NCBI RefSeq assembly: GCF_001542915.1 | Contig: NZ_LNNH01000019.1 | Span: 119,991-183,990 of the forward strand | Reading direction: 5' to 3' | DNA from: Peribacillus simplex | GTDB taxonomy: Bacteria; Bacillota; Bacilli; Bacillales; DSM-1321 | Length of the DNA stretch: 64,000 nt | Translations under genes and position numbers: made by a program | Part shown: one piece after another, positions 29,463 to 38,736 of the stretch | How positions within the stretch are numbered: position 1 is the first letter of the stretch | Layout: every line of letters begins with the position of its first letter | Notes under the pieces: model-generated | Databases searched by the model: none | What the model saw: only the letters and a program-made list of their open reading frames with translations | What the model was told of the DNA's origin: nothing

Positions 29463-30332
29463 TTACCTTTTTTTAATCGGTATCCAAATCTCGGAGTAAT
29501 AATCCGGGCTTGAAGCGTCATCATTCGAGTATACTTCCAATTCCGGCAATCCCGCATGTTCATAACCACTGGTAGGGAACCATTCGGAAAATATTTGCTT
29601 CCACGCCGTTTGGATTGCATCAGGCATCGGTCCGTGAACTTCAAAAGCAACCCACTTGGAAGCAGGTATCGTAAGGGGCAAAAACGGTTCAGGCACTTTG
29701 CCGGCATATTCGGCAGCTATCCAGTAATCCATCGTTTCGTTTTTTTCCTCTGCCCTTTTATCGACACATACCCCTAGCAACCCAACGATTTCCCCATTGT
29801 TCAACTTCGCTAACCTGTCACTTGTTCCGTCAGCATTCACTTGCTCCCACAGCTTCGGAATCCCGATTAAATTTCCTTCATTCACCAAGGAAAATTCTTG
29901 CTTGATTCCAATCAATTCAAAGGAATCTCTTTCAAGGATTTTGTATTTCATCGGTTTTGCTCCTTTCAAAGTAACCTGGATCACCAGGCGTTCGAAGAAT
30001 TTCAGCTTTCCCATATACTTTCGCGCTTCACTCGGTGATACACCGTGCTGCCTTCGAAAAGCTTTCGAGAATGCCTCGGGAGTGTCATACCCATATTTAC
30101 AGGCTAAATCTATGACCTTTTCATTTGAACAGGAAATTTCCTGGGCCGCCAAGGTCAGCCTGCGACGCCTGACATAATCACCGACAGTGCTATCCGTTAA
30201 AATGGTGAACGTCCGTTGAAAATGAAAAGCGGAGGCATTCGCTTGTCTGGCTATGCTCTCGATCGTCAGGTCATCCAATAAGTGCTCCTCGATATAATCG
30301 ATTGCCGTCTGGATCGATTCAACCCATCCCAT
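29463..30332 (-). CDS. AraC-family regulator with GyrI-like effector domain
   Basis: Transcription factor in which an N-terminal AraC helix-turn-helix pair (about residues 8-105: IQTAIDYIEEHLLDDLTIES, CKYGYDTPEAFSKAFRRQHG) is fused to a GyrI-like small-molecule-binding domain (about 130-289: ELIGIKQEF, WVAFEVHGPMPDAIQTAW, IWIPIKKR). This layout is shared with Rob and BmrR-like multidrug sensors, so a cationic or amphipathic ligand is plausible. 289 aa from ATG 30332 with AAGGAG 8 nt upstream. No obvious target operon next to it. Confidence 0.9.
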   Translation of the reverse strand: MGWVESIQTAIDYIEEHLLDDLTIESIARQANASAFHFQRTFTILTDSTVGDYVRRRRLTLAAQEISCSNEKVIDLACKYGYDTPEAFSKAFRRQHGVSPSEARKYMGKLKFFERLVIQVTLKGAKPMKYKILERDSFELIGIKQEFSLVNEGNLIGIPKLWEQVNADGTSDRLAKLNNGEIVGLLGVCVDKRAEEKNETMDYWIAAEYAGKVPEPFLPLTIPASKWVAFEVHGPMPDAIQTAWKQIFSEWFPTSGYEHAGLPELEVYSNDDASSPDYYSEIWIPIKKR

Positions 30333-30459
30333 TACACTCACTCCTTATCATCCATACTATCAGGCCCGCTCAACATAATCCTGTCAAATCCTGCTCTGTT
30401 GCGGCAGTATCCTTTTTTTCCGCTCCATTCCGTCGGGACAAGAAAACATAAGCTTCGCT

Positions 30460-30966
30460 TTAGTTTTTCAGCTTATATTCATGTTGACCGGCTAACATCC
30501 TCATGATATGGAGGAACATATCGCTTCTTGTGATTCGCTCATTGGTAAATACGCCGATTGCGCCTTCCTTCTTGCTAATATTCGTTTGCTTTGTGAAAGT
30601 GTCCATGACCGGTCCCAATTCTTCGCCGTGCATCAGCTTCCCGGCGACGATATCAGGCAGCGGAACCCTTGCCCCGCCTGCAACAAAAACGGAGCCGTCT
30701 CTCGTGGCCATCGCACCCCAATTGCAAAGAAACAGTCCTTGCTTCATTTTCACGACACCGCCTTCCAGGCCGATTCCGATATCGGCATCACTGTGAATCA
30801 AGCAATTCCGGGCCCGCGTCCTGGCTCCTTCCAACGTTTCTTCATCTGAAAACGGCTGTTCCGAAACCCCGGTTTCCACTTGAAGCGAGATGATTTCAGC
30901 CGATTCATACACGTCAAGCACCGCTTGTATTTTCGCTGGATTTTTACTGCCCACTGCTATTTTCAT
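30460..30966 (-). CDS. DUF84/YjjX-type inosine-xanthosine triphosphatase
   Basis: House-cleaning phosphatase that hydrolyses non-canonical purine nucleotides (ITP, XTP) by family analogy. 168 aa from ATG 30966 (GGAAGGG upstream). Motifs: MKIAVGSKNPAKIQAV at the start, SEQPFSDEETLEGARTRA, IGIGLEGGVV, GEELGPVMD and ITRSDMFLHIM. The frame extends upstream to 31053 but crosses the ytoP terminator, so the shorter start is right. Same strand as ytoP, but separated from it by a strong terminator. Confidence 0.88.
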   Translation of the reverse strand: MKIAVGSKNPAKIQAVLDVYESAEIISLQVETGVSEQPFSDEETLEGARTRARNCLIHSDADIGIGLEGGVVKMKQGLFLCNWGAMATRDGSVFVAGGARVPLPDIVAGKLMHGEELGPVMDTFTKQTNISKKEGAIGVFTNERITRSDMFLHIMRMLAGQHEYKLKN

Positions 30967-30988
30967 GATTGCTAATTCCCTTCCATGT

Positions 30989-31044
30989 AAAAAAAAGCTG
31001 CCGGAAAAGGGGCGATGACAGCCATCCTTTTCCATATCAGCTTT
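30989..31044 (-). terminator. Terminator of ytoP
   Basis: Minus strand: AAAGCTG....GGAAAAGG and CCCTTTTCC..CAGCTTT, then eight T. Lies between ytoP and the DUF84 gene. Confidence 0.88.
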
Positions 31045-31049
31045 CTCTA

Positions 31050-32123
31050 TCAACCGTTATTTTTCAATGTCTCGAAAGTCGTTTTATCACAAGAACGAAC
31101 CAGCTTCCCAATCAATTCACGTGCAGCCGCATAATCATCAATATGGATGATCGATGCATGTGTGTGAATATAGCGGGAACAAATGCCAATCACGCCGCTT
31201 GGAATCCCCTCATTGGCAATATGGACCTTGCCGGCGTCCGTGCCGCCTGGGGAAACGAAATATTGATAAGGAATATCATTCGACTCGGCCGTATCCAGGA
31301 TGAATTCCCTCATGCCGCGATGCGTAACCATCGTTCGGTCTAAAATGCGGAGCAATGCCCCTTTCCCCAGCTGCCCAAATTCACTTTTACTGCCTGACAT
31401 ATCGTTTGCAGGGCTTGCATCCAAGGCGAAGAACAGATCTGGCTTGATCATGAAGGCGGCTGTTTGTGCCCCCCGTAATCCTACTTCCTCCTGGACCGTC
31501 GCACCTGAATATAAAACATTCGGCAATGTTTCACCCTGTAAATCTTTTAATAGCTCGATTGCCAGTCCGCAGCCATAACGATTATCCCATGCTTTTGCTA
31601 GGATTTTTTTCTCATTGGCCATCGGTGTGAATGGACAAATGGGCACAATCTGCTGTCCAGGTTTAATGCCGATTCTCTTCACATCTTCCTTATCGTCCGC
31701 ACCGATATCAATCAGCATATTTTTAATATCCATCGGTTTTGAGCGTTGCGATTCTTCCAACAAATGAGGCGGGATCGAACCGATGACCCCTATGACCGGA
31801 CCGTTATCGGTAATGATTTCGACCCGTTGGGCCAATAGCACCTGGCTCCACCAGCCTCCTAGTGGCTGGAACCTGATCATGCCATTTTCCGTTACGGAAG
31901 TGACCATGAAGCCCACTTCATCCATATGGCCGGCAACAAGTACAGTCGGTCCTTCTTCATTCCCTTTTTTCACACCAAAGATTCCGCCTAGGCGATCTTG
32001 TACGATTTCATCCGAATACTTTTCCAGTTCAGTCTTCATGAAACTCCGAACTGCATGTTCATTTCCCGAGGCACCTGGTAATTCCGTCAATGTTTTAAAA
32101 AGTTCTAAAGTCTCATGATTCAT
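31050..32123 (-). CDS. ytoP: YtoP, M42-family aminopeptidase
   Basis: Cobalt/zinc glutamyl-aminopeptidase type enzyme, a large cytoplasmic oligomer in relatives. 357 aa, the B. subtilis YtoP length. Motifs: [18 protein letters not shown], the metal ligand [22 protein letters not shown], the catalytic pair [22 protein letters not shown], and [11 protein letters not shown] with [15 protein letters not shown] 32123 has AGGGG 7 nt upstream; the open frame to 32186 lacks a ribosome site. Confidence 0.95.
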   Translation of the reverse strand: MNHETLELFKTLTELPGASGNEHAVRSFMKTELEKYSDEIVQDRLGGIFGVKKGNEEGPTVLVAGHMDEVGFMVTSVTENGMIRFQPLGGWWSQVLLAQRVEIITDNGPVIGVIGSIPPHLLEESQRSKPMDIKNMLIDIGADDKEDVKRIGIKPGQQIVPICPFTPMANEKKILAKAWDNRYGCGLAIELLKDLQGETLPNVLYSGATVQEEVGLRGAQTAAFMIKPDLFFALDASPANDMSGSKSEFGQLGKGALLRILDRTMVTHRGMREFILDTAESNDIPYQYFVSPGGTDAGKVHIANEGIPSGVIGICSRYIHTHASIIHIDDYAAARELIGKLVRSCDKTTFETLKNNG

Positions 32124-32231
32124 TTTCCTACCCCTAACGTATGTATTATTTCTTACTATTTTACAGAACTTAGTTTCATGTTTCACTTCAAAGTTCTAAT
32201 TTATCAGTTAATGGGTAAAATTTCAAATTAT

Positions 32232-32260
32232 TAGTCAAATAAAGCGTTCTTCTGTATACT
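32232..32260 (+). promoter_or_regulatory. Sigma-A-like promoter of ytzB
   Basis: TAGTCA (32232-32237), 17-nt spacer, TATACT (32255-32260), 38 nt before the ytzB start. Confidence 0.55.
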
Positions 32261-32298
32261 GGATAGAGTGATGGAAATAAAGCAATGGAGGAGAAATC

Positions 32299-32616
32299 AT
32301 GAACTGGAAAACGTTTTTACTAGGTACTGCGGCCGGATTTGCGGCTGGTTATGCGACAAAGCAAATATTGGAACAATCAACCAGGACTTCTCCGGATAAA
32401 GTGCTGGCCCACGTGAAGGAAACCGTCAAAAAGGATGGAAATATATATGGTTCCTGGATTTTGATGAAACCGGAAACCTACACGAAGAATGAGTTGGACT
32501 ATTTAGTATATAAAGGCGGGATCACCAGAAACACAGAGGGCTTGCGGGAGCAATTCGAATTTGTCGCAGATGCAGCGACAGGAACGATTCTGGAGCTCAA
32601 TGCACAACATGATTAA
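32299..32616 (+). CDS. ytzB: YtzB, small PepSY-like protein
   Basis: Conserved small Bacillus protein of unknown role. 105 aa, as in B. subtilis. The N-terminus (MNWKTFLLGTAAGFAAGYATKQ) is a hydrophobic, glycine-zipper-like segment that could be a membrane anchor or signal. The rest resembles half of a PepSY-type fold (WILMKPETYTKNELDYLVYKGG ... FVADAATGTILELN). GGAGGAG lies 6 nt upstream of ATG 32299. Convergent with ytnP. Confidence 0.88.
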   Translation: MNWKTFLLGTAAGFAAGYATKQILEQSTRTSPDKVLAHVKETVKKDGNIYGSWILMKPETYTKNELDYLVYKGGITRNTEGLREQFEFVADAATGTILELNAQHD

Positions 32617-32660
32617 CGGCAAAAGGGGGGGGCTGTCAAAATGACGTCCCCCTTTTGCCG
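32617..32660. terminator. Shared terminator of ytzB and ytnP
   Basis: GGCAAAAGGGGG and CCCCCTTTTGCC around a 17-nt loop. Symmetric, so it serves both convergent genes. Confidence 0.85.
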
Positions 32661-32667
32661 TGCGTGC

Positions 32668-33513
32668 TTAGCGGTTCCGTTTCAATTCCGCTATTATCTC
32701 TTTACCCGATTTATCCCATTTGAGCGCCCGATAATAGGCATCATGGTAAAAACTGTACCAAGCCCCATTTTCCAGTCCGTCTTTCATCCACTTTTCCTTT
32801 GCCTCGATGGATGTCATTGGATAATCGTCATAGGCGAGCACCCAGAGGACATTGGCATGGGCATGCGTCGGCATGATATCGGCCATATGGATCAGACTGT
32901 CCGCTCCATCTTTGATGATGATGATTGCATGTCCATCACTATGACCGCCAGTGTGAATCATTTTAATGCCGCCGGTTATATCTTTCTCTCCTTCGAATGG
33001 GCGTACAAGAGACGAGATCGCCTCCCAATTTTCAGCCCAATATGTACTTTTTGACCGAATATTCGGGTTTTGCATTTCATTCCATTCCGTTTGGGTCGTA
33101 ATGATTTCTGCACGCCCGAAAACAGGCACCCAGGCGTCACCTTCACGTTTCGTCAAACCGCAGGCATGATCGAAATGTAAGTGGGTCATCAAAATGTAAT
33201 CGATATCATTTGTACCAATGCCCAGTCTTTCAAGATCCGCTATGAGAGCGGATTCCTCCGTCACCCCAAAATTCCGCTTTAGCTTGTCATTCATCTTTCC
33301 ATTGCCAATCCCGGAATCGATAAGCATGTTCAAGCCATTGGCCTGTACTAAGATCGGATCTGTACGTAATTCGATTTGATTATTATCGTTAACCGGGTAC
33401 TTCTTGGACCAGAGCGGCTTTGGTACGACACCGAACATCGCTCCGCCATCCAAATGAGTCACGCCGCCATTCAACCATGTTAGTTTGATTTCCCCTATTT
33501 GCAAAGTTTCCAT
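32668..33513 (-). CDS. ytnP: YtnP, metallo-beta-lactamase-fold lactonase homologue
   Basis: Zinc hydrolase related to acyl-homoserine lactonases; B. subtilis YtnP is reported as a quorum-quenching lactonase-like enzyme. 281 aa. The metal site HLHFDHACG is near residue 110; further ligands are HTGGHSDGH near 190 and [11 protein letters not shown] near 210. GAGGAGGGG lies 4 nt upstream of ATG 33513. No signal peptide. Whether this protein acts on signals of other bacteria cannot be told from sequence. Confidence 0.93.
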   Translation of the reverse strand: METLQIGEIKLTWLNGGVTHLDGGAMFGVVPKPLWSKKYPVNDNNQIELRTDPILVQANGLNMLIDSGIGNGKMNDKLKRNFGVTEESALIADLERLGIGTNDIDYILMTHLHFDHACGLTKREGDAWVPVFGRAEIITTQTEWNEMQNPNIRSKSTYWAENWEAISSLVRPFEGEKDITGGIKMIHTGGHSDGHAIIIIKDGADSLIHMADIMPTHAHANVLWVLAYDDYPMTSIEAKEKWMKDGLENGAWYSFYHDAYYRALKWDKSGKEIIAELKRNR

Positions 33514-33672
33514 TTTACCCCTCCTCTTCTGTTAGTTTAACACCCGCTTCATTATCTGGAAATGGATAACGATCATCCCGGATGAGTAAATGAACTGCAC
33601 CATCCCCTCCTACCAGTCAGCAAGACCCTGACAGCCTGCTTGCACTTGCCAAGGCAATCACATGACCAGAAC

Positions 33673-33701
33673 AAAAAACCAGATGCTGTGCATCTGGTTA
33701 C
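33673..33701 (-). terminator. Terminator of trmB
   Basis: Minus strand: AACCAGATGC and GCATCTGGTT with a 3-nt loop, then TTTTTT, 14 nt past the stop codon. The rest of 33514-33714 shows no gene. Confidence 0.9.
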
Positions 33702-33714
33702 CTGTTGATGGCTC

Positions 33715-34353
33715 TTATTGGAACATAGCTTCCAAGCGGTAGATCCGATTTCCTTTACTTGAGAACTTTTCTTCGTATTCCGTCATGATATTCCCTTCAA
33801 AGCTGCTATTATGCAGGTCCAGGCTTACATATTTCAACAGCATGCCGTATTCGGAAATACTCTTCAAGGAGGATTCGAATAACCCTTGGTTATCGGTCTT
33901 GAAGTGGATCTCGCCGTTGTCAGGCAGGATGCCTTCATACACCTCAAGGAAGGTTTTATACGTTAACCGTCGTTTCGCATGACGTGATTTCGGCCATGGA
34001 TCGGAGAAGTTCAGGTAAACGCGATCCACGTCACCTTTTGCAAAATAATCCCCTAAGTTTGCTGCATCAACATTCAACAGCTTTAAATTCGGCACTTCCG
34101 CTTCAATCAGCAGGTCCAGTGCAGCGACAATGACGCTTCTATATACTTCTATTCCAATGAAATTCACTTCAGGATGGGCCTTTGCCATTTCGGTGATGAA
34201 ACGGCCTTTCCCCGTACCCACTTCAATATATAACGGATTATCATTTCCGAAAACTTCATGCCATTTACCTTTATGGCTCACTGGCTGCTGAATTACATAT
34301 TGTGGAAAATCATTCAAACGGTCTTCAGCCCAAGGTTTATTTCTTAAACGCAT
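33715..34353 (-). CDS. trmB: tRNA (guanine-N7)-methyltransferase
   Basis: Uses S-adenosylmethionine to methylate G46 in the variable loop of tRNAs. 212 aa, start [20 protein letters not shown], typical for Bacillus TrmB. The SAM-binding loop is [15 protein letters not shown], followed by [10 protein letters not shown]. The catalytic region [23 protein letters not shown] is complete. AGGGGTG lies 5 nt upstream of ATG 34353; a longer frame to 34458 crosses a terminator-like hairpin region and has no ribosome site. Confidence 0.96.
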   Translation of the reverse strand: MRLRNKPWAEDRLNDFPQYVIQQPVSHKGKWHEVFGNDNPLYIEVGTGKGRFITEMAKAHPEVNFIGIEVYRSVIVAALDLLIEAEVPNLKLLNVDAANLGDYFAKGDVDRVYLNFSDPWPKSRHAKRRLTYKTFLEVYEGILPDNGEIHFKTDNQGLFESSLKSISEYGMLLKYVSLDLHNSSFEGNIMTEYEEKFSSKGNRIYRLEAMFQ

Positions 34354-34461
34354 GATGACACCCCTATTTATAATATAATCGTTCAAACCATAACACGAGT
34401 GGATGGATTCCTGCAAGTTGATTTTTTCAGGAATGCCCTGCATCCACCCATTGAACAAATC

Positions 34462-34489
34462 AAAAAACTGCCGGCCATCAGCCGGCAGT
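34462..34489 (-). terminator. Minus-strand terminator hairpin upstream of trmB
   Basis: ACTGCCGGC and GCCGGCAGT around 5 nt, then TTTTTT on the minus strand. No gene ends here; the only minus-strand gene upstream is ytmP, whose transcript would first have to cross ytzH in antisense. Confidence 0.8.
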
Positions 34490-34606
34490 CTCTGTAGTTT
34501 TCATGTATAAAACTTTCCGCAAAACACACCATAAATAAGTGAAGGGCAGGCGCAAAATCCGCCTGGAAACCCCTTAGATCCATATTCAAGAAAGGAGAGG
34601 TATTAT

Positions 34607-34882
34607 ATGCCGCTTTCCCATGAACACCAAATGTCACTATTAAAGGATATATTGACCAACCATCAATCAGACTGCTGCGGGTCCGTTTCTGAATGCGAGC
34701 AGGTGGAAAGGCTCGTCAAATCCTTGATGGTCAACATGGATATCGATAGCAATGTGAAAACGATACTGACGGAGATTTACGACTACAGCCAGGGGGGCAT
34801 CGGTGCCGCCGATTTAGATGCACATATTACGACCCACCAGAACGACCTGTCCCAGTGGGTGGATGATATCGATCAGTTCTGA
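34607..34882 (+). CDS. ytzH: YtzH-like protein
   Basis: Small conserved Bacillus protein of unknown function. 91 aa, all predicted helical and acidic: MPLSHEHQMSLLKDILTNHQ, SECEQVERLVKSLMVN, then DLDAHITTHQNDLSQWVDDI. Matches the remembered B. subtilis YtzH in length and position between trmB and ytmP. AAAGGAGAGG lies 6 nt upstream. The leader (near 34540-34575) contains AGGCG/CGCCT in a small hairpin. The stop codon abuts the convergent ytmP stop with no base between. Confidence 0.88.
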   Translation: MPLSHEHQMSLLKDILTNHQSDCCGSVSECEQVERLVKSLMVNMDIDSNVKTILTEIYDYSQGGIGAADLDAHITTHQNDLSQWVDDIDQF

Positions 34883-35674
34883 TTAGCCAACCAATAATAA
34901 GGCTTCTAGCTTTTGCAGTAAATCATTTCTTTCCTCGTACCGATTTCTACGATGATGCCATTGGATGGAAAGCACAAGTTGTGAAACCGTGTGCCATTTC
35001 ATCCTCATCTCCAGTCCTGCATCAAGCTTTTTGCCGTAACGGGCAAGCCATTGATTCCATTCCTCCCTAGGGATATAGGAATACAGGAGGATGCCAAGGT
35101 CAATGGCCGGATCGCCAATGACAGCACCATCCCAATCAATGAGGAACAAACCGTCCGTTTCGGTCATGAGCCAATTATTATGGTTCACATCACAATGACA
35201 AACGACTTCTTCGTCACATTCGATCAACAGAAGATTATCCTGTAAAAAATGAATGGCCTGCTTGATGATCGGAATATCCGTAACATCGGAAGATAATCCG
35301 ATTTCTATGTCTGTAAGTATACTTTCAGGTCGTAAAGGGGATTTCCCAAGCCTTTTGAGCATGCTTAACAAAGGATCGGATTGATGAATTTTTTGAAGCA
35401 GCTTTGCGACTCTTATATTGTCCATTTCCTGCTGAGATAGCTCCCTGCCTTCCATCCAATGCTGGGCAGTAATGACATCCCCATTCTCCAGGCGTTTTGT
35501 CCACATTAATTTCGGAACAATGCCCTCAGCTGAAAGAACAGCTAAAAATGGCGATGAATTACGTTTGAGGAAGAGCTTCTGCCCATCTTTCTCGGCTATA
35601 AAGGCTTCTCCTGTAGCTCCTCCAGCAGGGGATATATCCCACTCCTGACCTAATAAATGTTCCAACTGGTTCAC
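34883..35674 (-). CDS. ytmP: YtmP, aminoglycoside phosphotransferase-fold kinase
   Basis: Small-molecule kinase fold, substrate unknown; choline or sugar kinases share it. 263 aa. The catalytic loop reads VVCHCDVNHNNWLM (equivalent to HGDxxxxN, with Cys in place of Gly) and the metal-binding motif is FLIDWDGAVIGDP. Start is GTG 35674 with GAGGAAA about 6 nt upstream; no ATG fits. In B. subtilis it lies beside ytzH and trmB. It ends exactly against ytzH, with no terminator of its own. Confidence 0.92.
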   Translation of the reverse strand: MNQLEHLLGQEWDISPAGGATGEAFIAEKDGQKLFLKRNSSPFLAVLSAEGIVPKLMWTKRLENGDVITAQHWMEGRELSQQEMDNIRVAKLLQKIHQSDPLLSMLKRLGKSPLRPESILTDIEIGLSSDVTDIPIIKQAIHFLQDNLLLIECDEEVVCHCDVNHNNWLMTETDGLFLIDWDGAVIGDPAIDLGILLYSYIPREEWNQWLARYGKKLDAGLEMRMKWHTVSQLVLSIQWHHRRNRYEERNDLLQKLEALLLVG

Positions 35675-35979
35675 CTTCGATTTCCTCGCTTAATCATACA
35701 AATGTGGGTACGTTACCTAGTGTATGTATTACCACTACTTTGAGTCCATGTTTAATAAAAAACCCGCCTGCTGGCGAAGCTGCATATATACGTGCATCGG
35801 GATGATACCCGCAATTAAAAACATCCTCATTCTAGAGAAATAAAAAAATAGCTATTGAGCAATTTAACAATAGCCATAAATTAAATTTTAGTTGAAAAAA
35901 GGTTTCTTCGTCAAGTACTATAAAACGATTATACTCATAAAACAAAAACAAATAAATCATTTCATATTTTGCATGGGAG
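35675..35979. other. Gap between ytmP and ytlR
   Basis: About 305 nt, no gene. It contains the ytlR terminator (35843-35877) and a small palindromic stretch around 35780-35810. No promoter for ytmP was confidently found. Confidence 0.4.
35841..35877 (-). terminator. Terminator of the ytlPQR operon
   Basis: Minus strand: GGCTATTG and CAATAGCt around a 10-nt loop, then seven T, about 100 nt past the ytlR stop. Confidence 0.75.
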
Positions 35980-36912
35980 TCAATCCTTGATCATGACGCG
36001 GATTTTATCTGTCAAAACCGCAGCAGCCACTTGATCCTTTCCAACTATTTCTCCATCCGACTGGATTTTTGCTGACCCATGATTTTTCATTTTTATCATT
36101 TTACCAGAAAAAGAATCGACGTTTTTTATCTTTAGATGCCCGCCCCATAAAACGGTGATGAAAACGGCCAATAATTTCAGCAGGGCAATATCGTGAACCG
36201 CGATAATATTCAACCTGCCATCATGAAGCTTTGATTGCGGTGAAATTTTCATCCCCCCGCCGAAGTATGGCTGGTTCGCAATGACAATGAACCACACCTT
36301 TTTCAACATATGGATTTCCCCATCAACGACCAGTTCCATACTGCCAGGCTTATAGGTGAATAATTGTTTCAGAAAAAGGATGAGATAAATCAATTTACCC
36401 GCCTTGACGAGATTAAACCATTTTTTCAGGCGAGAACGGTCAGCTTCAGCGGAAATTTCAGCATCAATCCCCATCCCCAGGCTGTTCATAAAATATCCGT
36501 CCATGCCATCCGTCTCGTACTGACCGATATCAATGGCTTTGTGTGCGTTATCCTGAAATAACCGAAGGGCTTGAGCGACACCCTTCGTTTTTTGGATGCC
36601 CCGTACATAATCATTGCCTGAGCCCGCGGCAAGGGATCCAAGGATGGCATGTGGAAAGGGAAGGGCGCCTTTGAGCATTTCATTTATCGTGCCATCCCCC
36701 CCTACCGCAATGATCCTGGTATCCCGGTCCGTACCTGATAAAATTTCCGCCGTCAATCGGGATGCATGCCCTTTTTCTGCCGTAAAAAACACTTCATGGT
36801 GAACGGCATTGGATTTCAGCACCTTCTCCACTTTCTTCCAAACCTTCATGCTTGTTTCATTTCCAGCCCTCGGGTTGACGATGAAATAAAGGGTTTCATT
36901 AAGGTTCGGCAT
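35980..36912 (-). CDS. ytlR: YtlR, diacylglycerol/lipid kinase family protein
   Basis: Soluble lipid kinase of the YegS/BmrU/DagK family; likely phosphorylates a lipid or sphingoid-like alcohol with ATP. 310 aa. Motifs: FIVNPRAGNETSMKVW at the N-terminus, nucleotide-binding AVGGDGTINEMLKG near 70, AAGSGNDYVRGI near 95 and GGGMKISPQSKLHDGRLNI near 225. ATG 36912 is preferred to ATG 36918 because AGAGG is 9 nt rather than 3 nt upstream. Overlaps the end of ytlQ by 14 nt (20 with the other start). Confidence 0.92.
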   Translation of the reverse strand: MPNLNETLYFIVNPRAGNETSMKVWKKVEKVLKSNAVHHEVFFTAEKGHASRLTAEILSGTDRDTRIIAVGGDGTINEMLKGALPFPHAILGSLAAGSGNDYVRGIQKTKGVAQALRLFQDNAHKAIDIGQYETDGMDGYFMNSLGMGIDAEISAEADRSRLKKWFNLVKAGKLIYLILFLKQLFTYKPGSMELVVDGEIHMLKKVWFIVIANQPYFGGGMKISPQSKLHDGRLNIIAVHDIALLKLLAVFITVLWGGHLKIKNVDSFSGKMIKMKNHGSAKIQSDGEIVGKDQVAAAVLTDKIRVMIKD

Positions 36913-37906
36913 GCTCATTCGCCTCTTGTTGGTGATGGTCGGCTTCCCATTCCGGTCGCATGCTCGATGTCGTTTGACAATATTCCAGCAATGCCTGCGC
37001 AGCTTTCAATTGCTGTGCCTTAATGGGCGATGAAGTGGTCCGCATCCGTTCAAACCATTCCTGGAAGGTCCGTTTATCCAATACCGTCATATCATAAGGA
37101 GCTTCGGGAAAATCAATATAACCATTCCGCGATAGGATCGCCTTTTTGATCGGGACGTTCACCTCATAAAGTGAAAATAATTGGGAGACGATGTTTCCCA
37201 TCCGATTTGCACTCAATAACGGGTTCAGCACTTTTTTGTCAGGGTGCTTATGATGCCTGCGGATCCAGAACCGATCGCTCGAGCCGATGAATGCTGCATC
37301 CTCTTCCGCCTCGACGAAAGTGATGCACCACGCGTCGACTGGGGTCAATAAGATGACATCGACTTCAACAGGCGCGTTTTTTAATAGAAAGATAGGCTTG
37401 TATAAAACAAGAAACGTATCGGGAAAACGCTGCAGGAAAAAGCGGAGCCTTTCATCCAAAAAGAATGATCGGTCCACAAATGATTTTTCACGCAGCGTCG
37501 AACTTCCCCATTTCATTTGAAAACGAAGCAACTGATTTAAATAATTCTGCTTTAATTCATCCAAACTGGCTGGACGGAAGGGAAACCTTAATGAAAAAAT
37601 ATTGGGGTCGTCGATCCGATTCGGCAGCACCGGCTCTTCTGCCTCTGTATCCTGCTTATCCGTCCGGTGGAACAAGCCCTTCACTTTTTTCATTAAGCTC
37701 TTGGATTCGTCCTGGGCTAGGTCCAGTATCGCCTGTTCCTCCTCTACGTTATGATCGCCATACAATTGATCCAGTTCACCTGCTTGATAAGCAGCCTTCA
37801 ATTTTTCCCATTGCTGTTTTTTCAATCGTGCATATTGTGTTGGATATCGGTAAATATCCTGCTCATACCGGGAAATATAATCTTGCATCTTTATGAGCTG
37901 TGCCAT
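36899..37906 (-). CDS. ytlQ: YtlQ, NERD-like domain protein
   Basis: Conserved Bacillus protein; a nuclease-related (NERD-like) fold is suspected but not certain. 335 aa. N-terminal helical part with Lys/Glu-rich coiled region (YISRYEQDIYRYPTQYARLKKQQW), acidic linker near 60-95, then a globular domain with VEVDVILLTPVDAWCITFVEA, in which the DVILLTP...EAEE pattern recalls PD-(D/E)XK enzymes. GAGAGGTGG is 4 nt upstream of ATG 37906. Middle gene of ytlP-ytlQ-ytlR, 19 nt after ytlP and overlapping ytlR. Confidence 0.8.
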   Translation of the reverse strand: MAQLIKMQDYISRYEQDIYRYPTQYARLKKQQWEKLKAAYQAGELDQLYGDHNVEEEQAILDLAQDESKSLMKKVKGLFHRTDKQDTEAEEPVLPNRIDDPNIFSLRFPFRPASLDELKQNYLNQLLRFQMKWGSSTLREKSFVDRSFFLDERLRFFLQRFPDTFLVLYKPIFLLKNAPVEVDVILLTPVDAWCITFVEAEEDAAFIGSSDRFWIRRHHKHPDKKVLNPLLSANRMGNIVSQLFSLYEVNVPIKKAILSRNGYIDFPEAPYDMTVLDKRTFQEWFERMRTTSSPIKAQQLKAAQALLEYCQTTSSMRPEWEADHHQQEANEHAEP

Positions 37907-37925
37907 TCGGCCACCTCTCTCTCTA

Positions 37926-38480
37926 TTATTGAAGATGTATCGTCAAAACCTTTTCATATGAAGGCGATTCCCCGATATGTGTTTGATAGAGCGCAACCTG
38001 GACTGCCTGGAAATGCTCATCATTTACATTCGCCACCTGCCGGACGCTTTCCAAAGAAAAGGGATCTTTTCCCTCGAATTTTCTTGCTAGCGTTATATGG
38101 GGCTTAAATGGCTTTTTATCAAGCTGAATACCAGCCTCCACACATGAATGATAAATTTTCTCCTGCATTGAAAAAAGCCTTTCCTGCTGCTCCACACCCG
38201 TCCAAAGGATCCTGGGACTGTCTTCCTTGCCGAAAGCGCCTATTTCAGCTAGCGTAAGCCCGAATGAGGCCTCTTTCGCAAGCACGCCCTCCACTCGCCT
38301 TATAGCATCCTTTTTCATTGAATCGTCAGCACTGCCCAAAAACGCCATCGTAATATGATAATCGGCAGGATGCAGCCATTTCTTAAATGGAAACCCTGAA
38401 TTCAGTCGTTCCGTCACAGCATGTAAATAAGCCTTAATATCGTCAGGTAAAACTAAAGCAAAGAAAAAATGAGTATTCAT
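37926..38480 (-). CDS. thpR: RNA 2',3'-cyclic phosphodiesterase (2'-5' RNA ligase family), YtlP
   Basis: Two-H phosphoesterase that opens 2',3'-cyclic phosphate ends of RNA. About 184 aa. Both catalytic motifs are visible: HITMAFLG near residue 43 and HITLARKFEG near 125. The fold starts with FFFALVLPDDIKAYLHAV as usual. Start is unclear: ATG 38480 has AAGGA 12 nt upstream, ATG 38492 is almost inside that site; the longer frame to 38564 is unlikely. First gene of the ytlPQR operon. Confidence 0.88.
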   Translation of the reverse strand: MNTHFFFALVLPDDIKAYLHAVTERLNSGFPFKKWLHPADYHITMAFLGSADDSMKKDAIRRVEGVLAKEASFGLTLAEIGAFGKEDSPRILWTGVEQQERLFSMQEKIYHSCVEAGIQLDKKPFKPHITLARKFEGKDPFSLESVRQVANVNDEHFQAVQVALYQTHIGESPSYEKVLTIHLQ

Positions 38481-38695
38481 GGTCACTGACATTCCTTCCT
38501 GATCTTCCTCTAATTTTACCATAATTCCCATGTCATATACTCTCCTTGCACTTGCTTTCATCATATTCCGGCCAGCAAGAAAAAGAAGGAAAACTCAGTC
38601 CGAAAACGGGCTTTTAGAGGAGACGGATTATTCTGGATTCCGGATGGATTCTGGGCGCTTTCGGGCGGATTATCGAAGATATAATTGAGAAATCA

Positions 38696-38721
38696 AAAAA
38701 AGGACCCCAAGAGGTCCTTTT
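38696..38721 (-). terminator. Terminator of mntH
   Basis: Minus strand: AAAGGACC and GGTCCTTT with a 6-nt loop, then T run, about 15 nt past the stop codon. Confidence 0.88.
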
Positions 38722-38736
38722 CCGTCACATTCTTTG

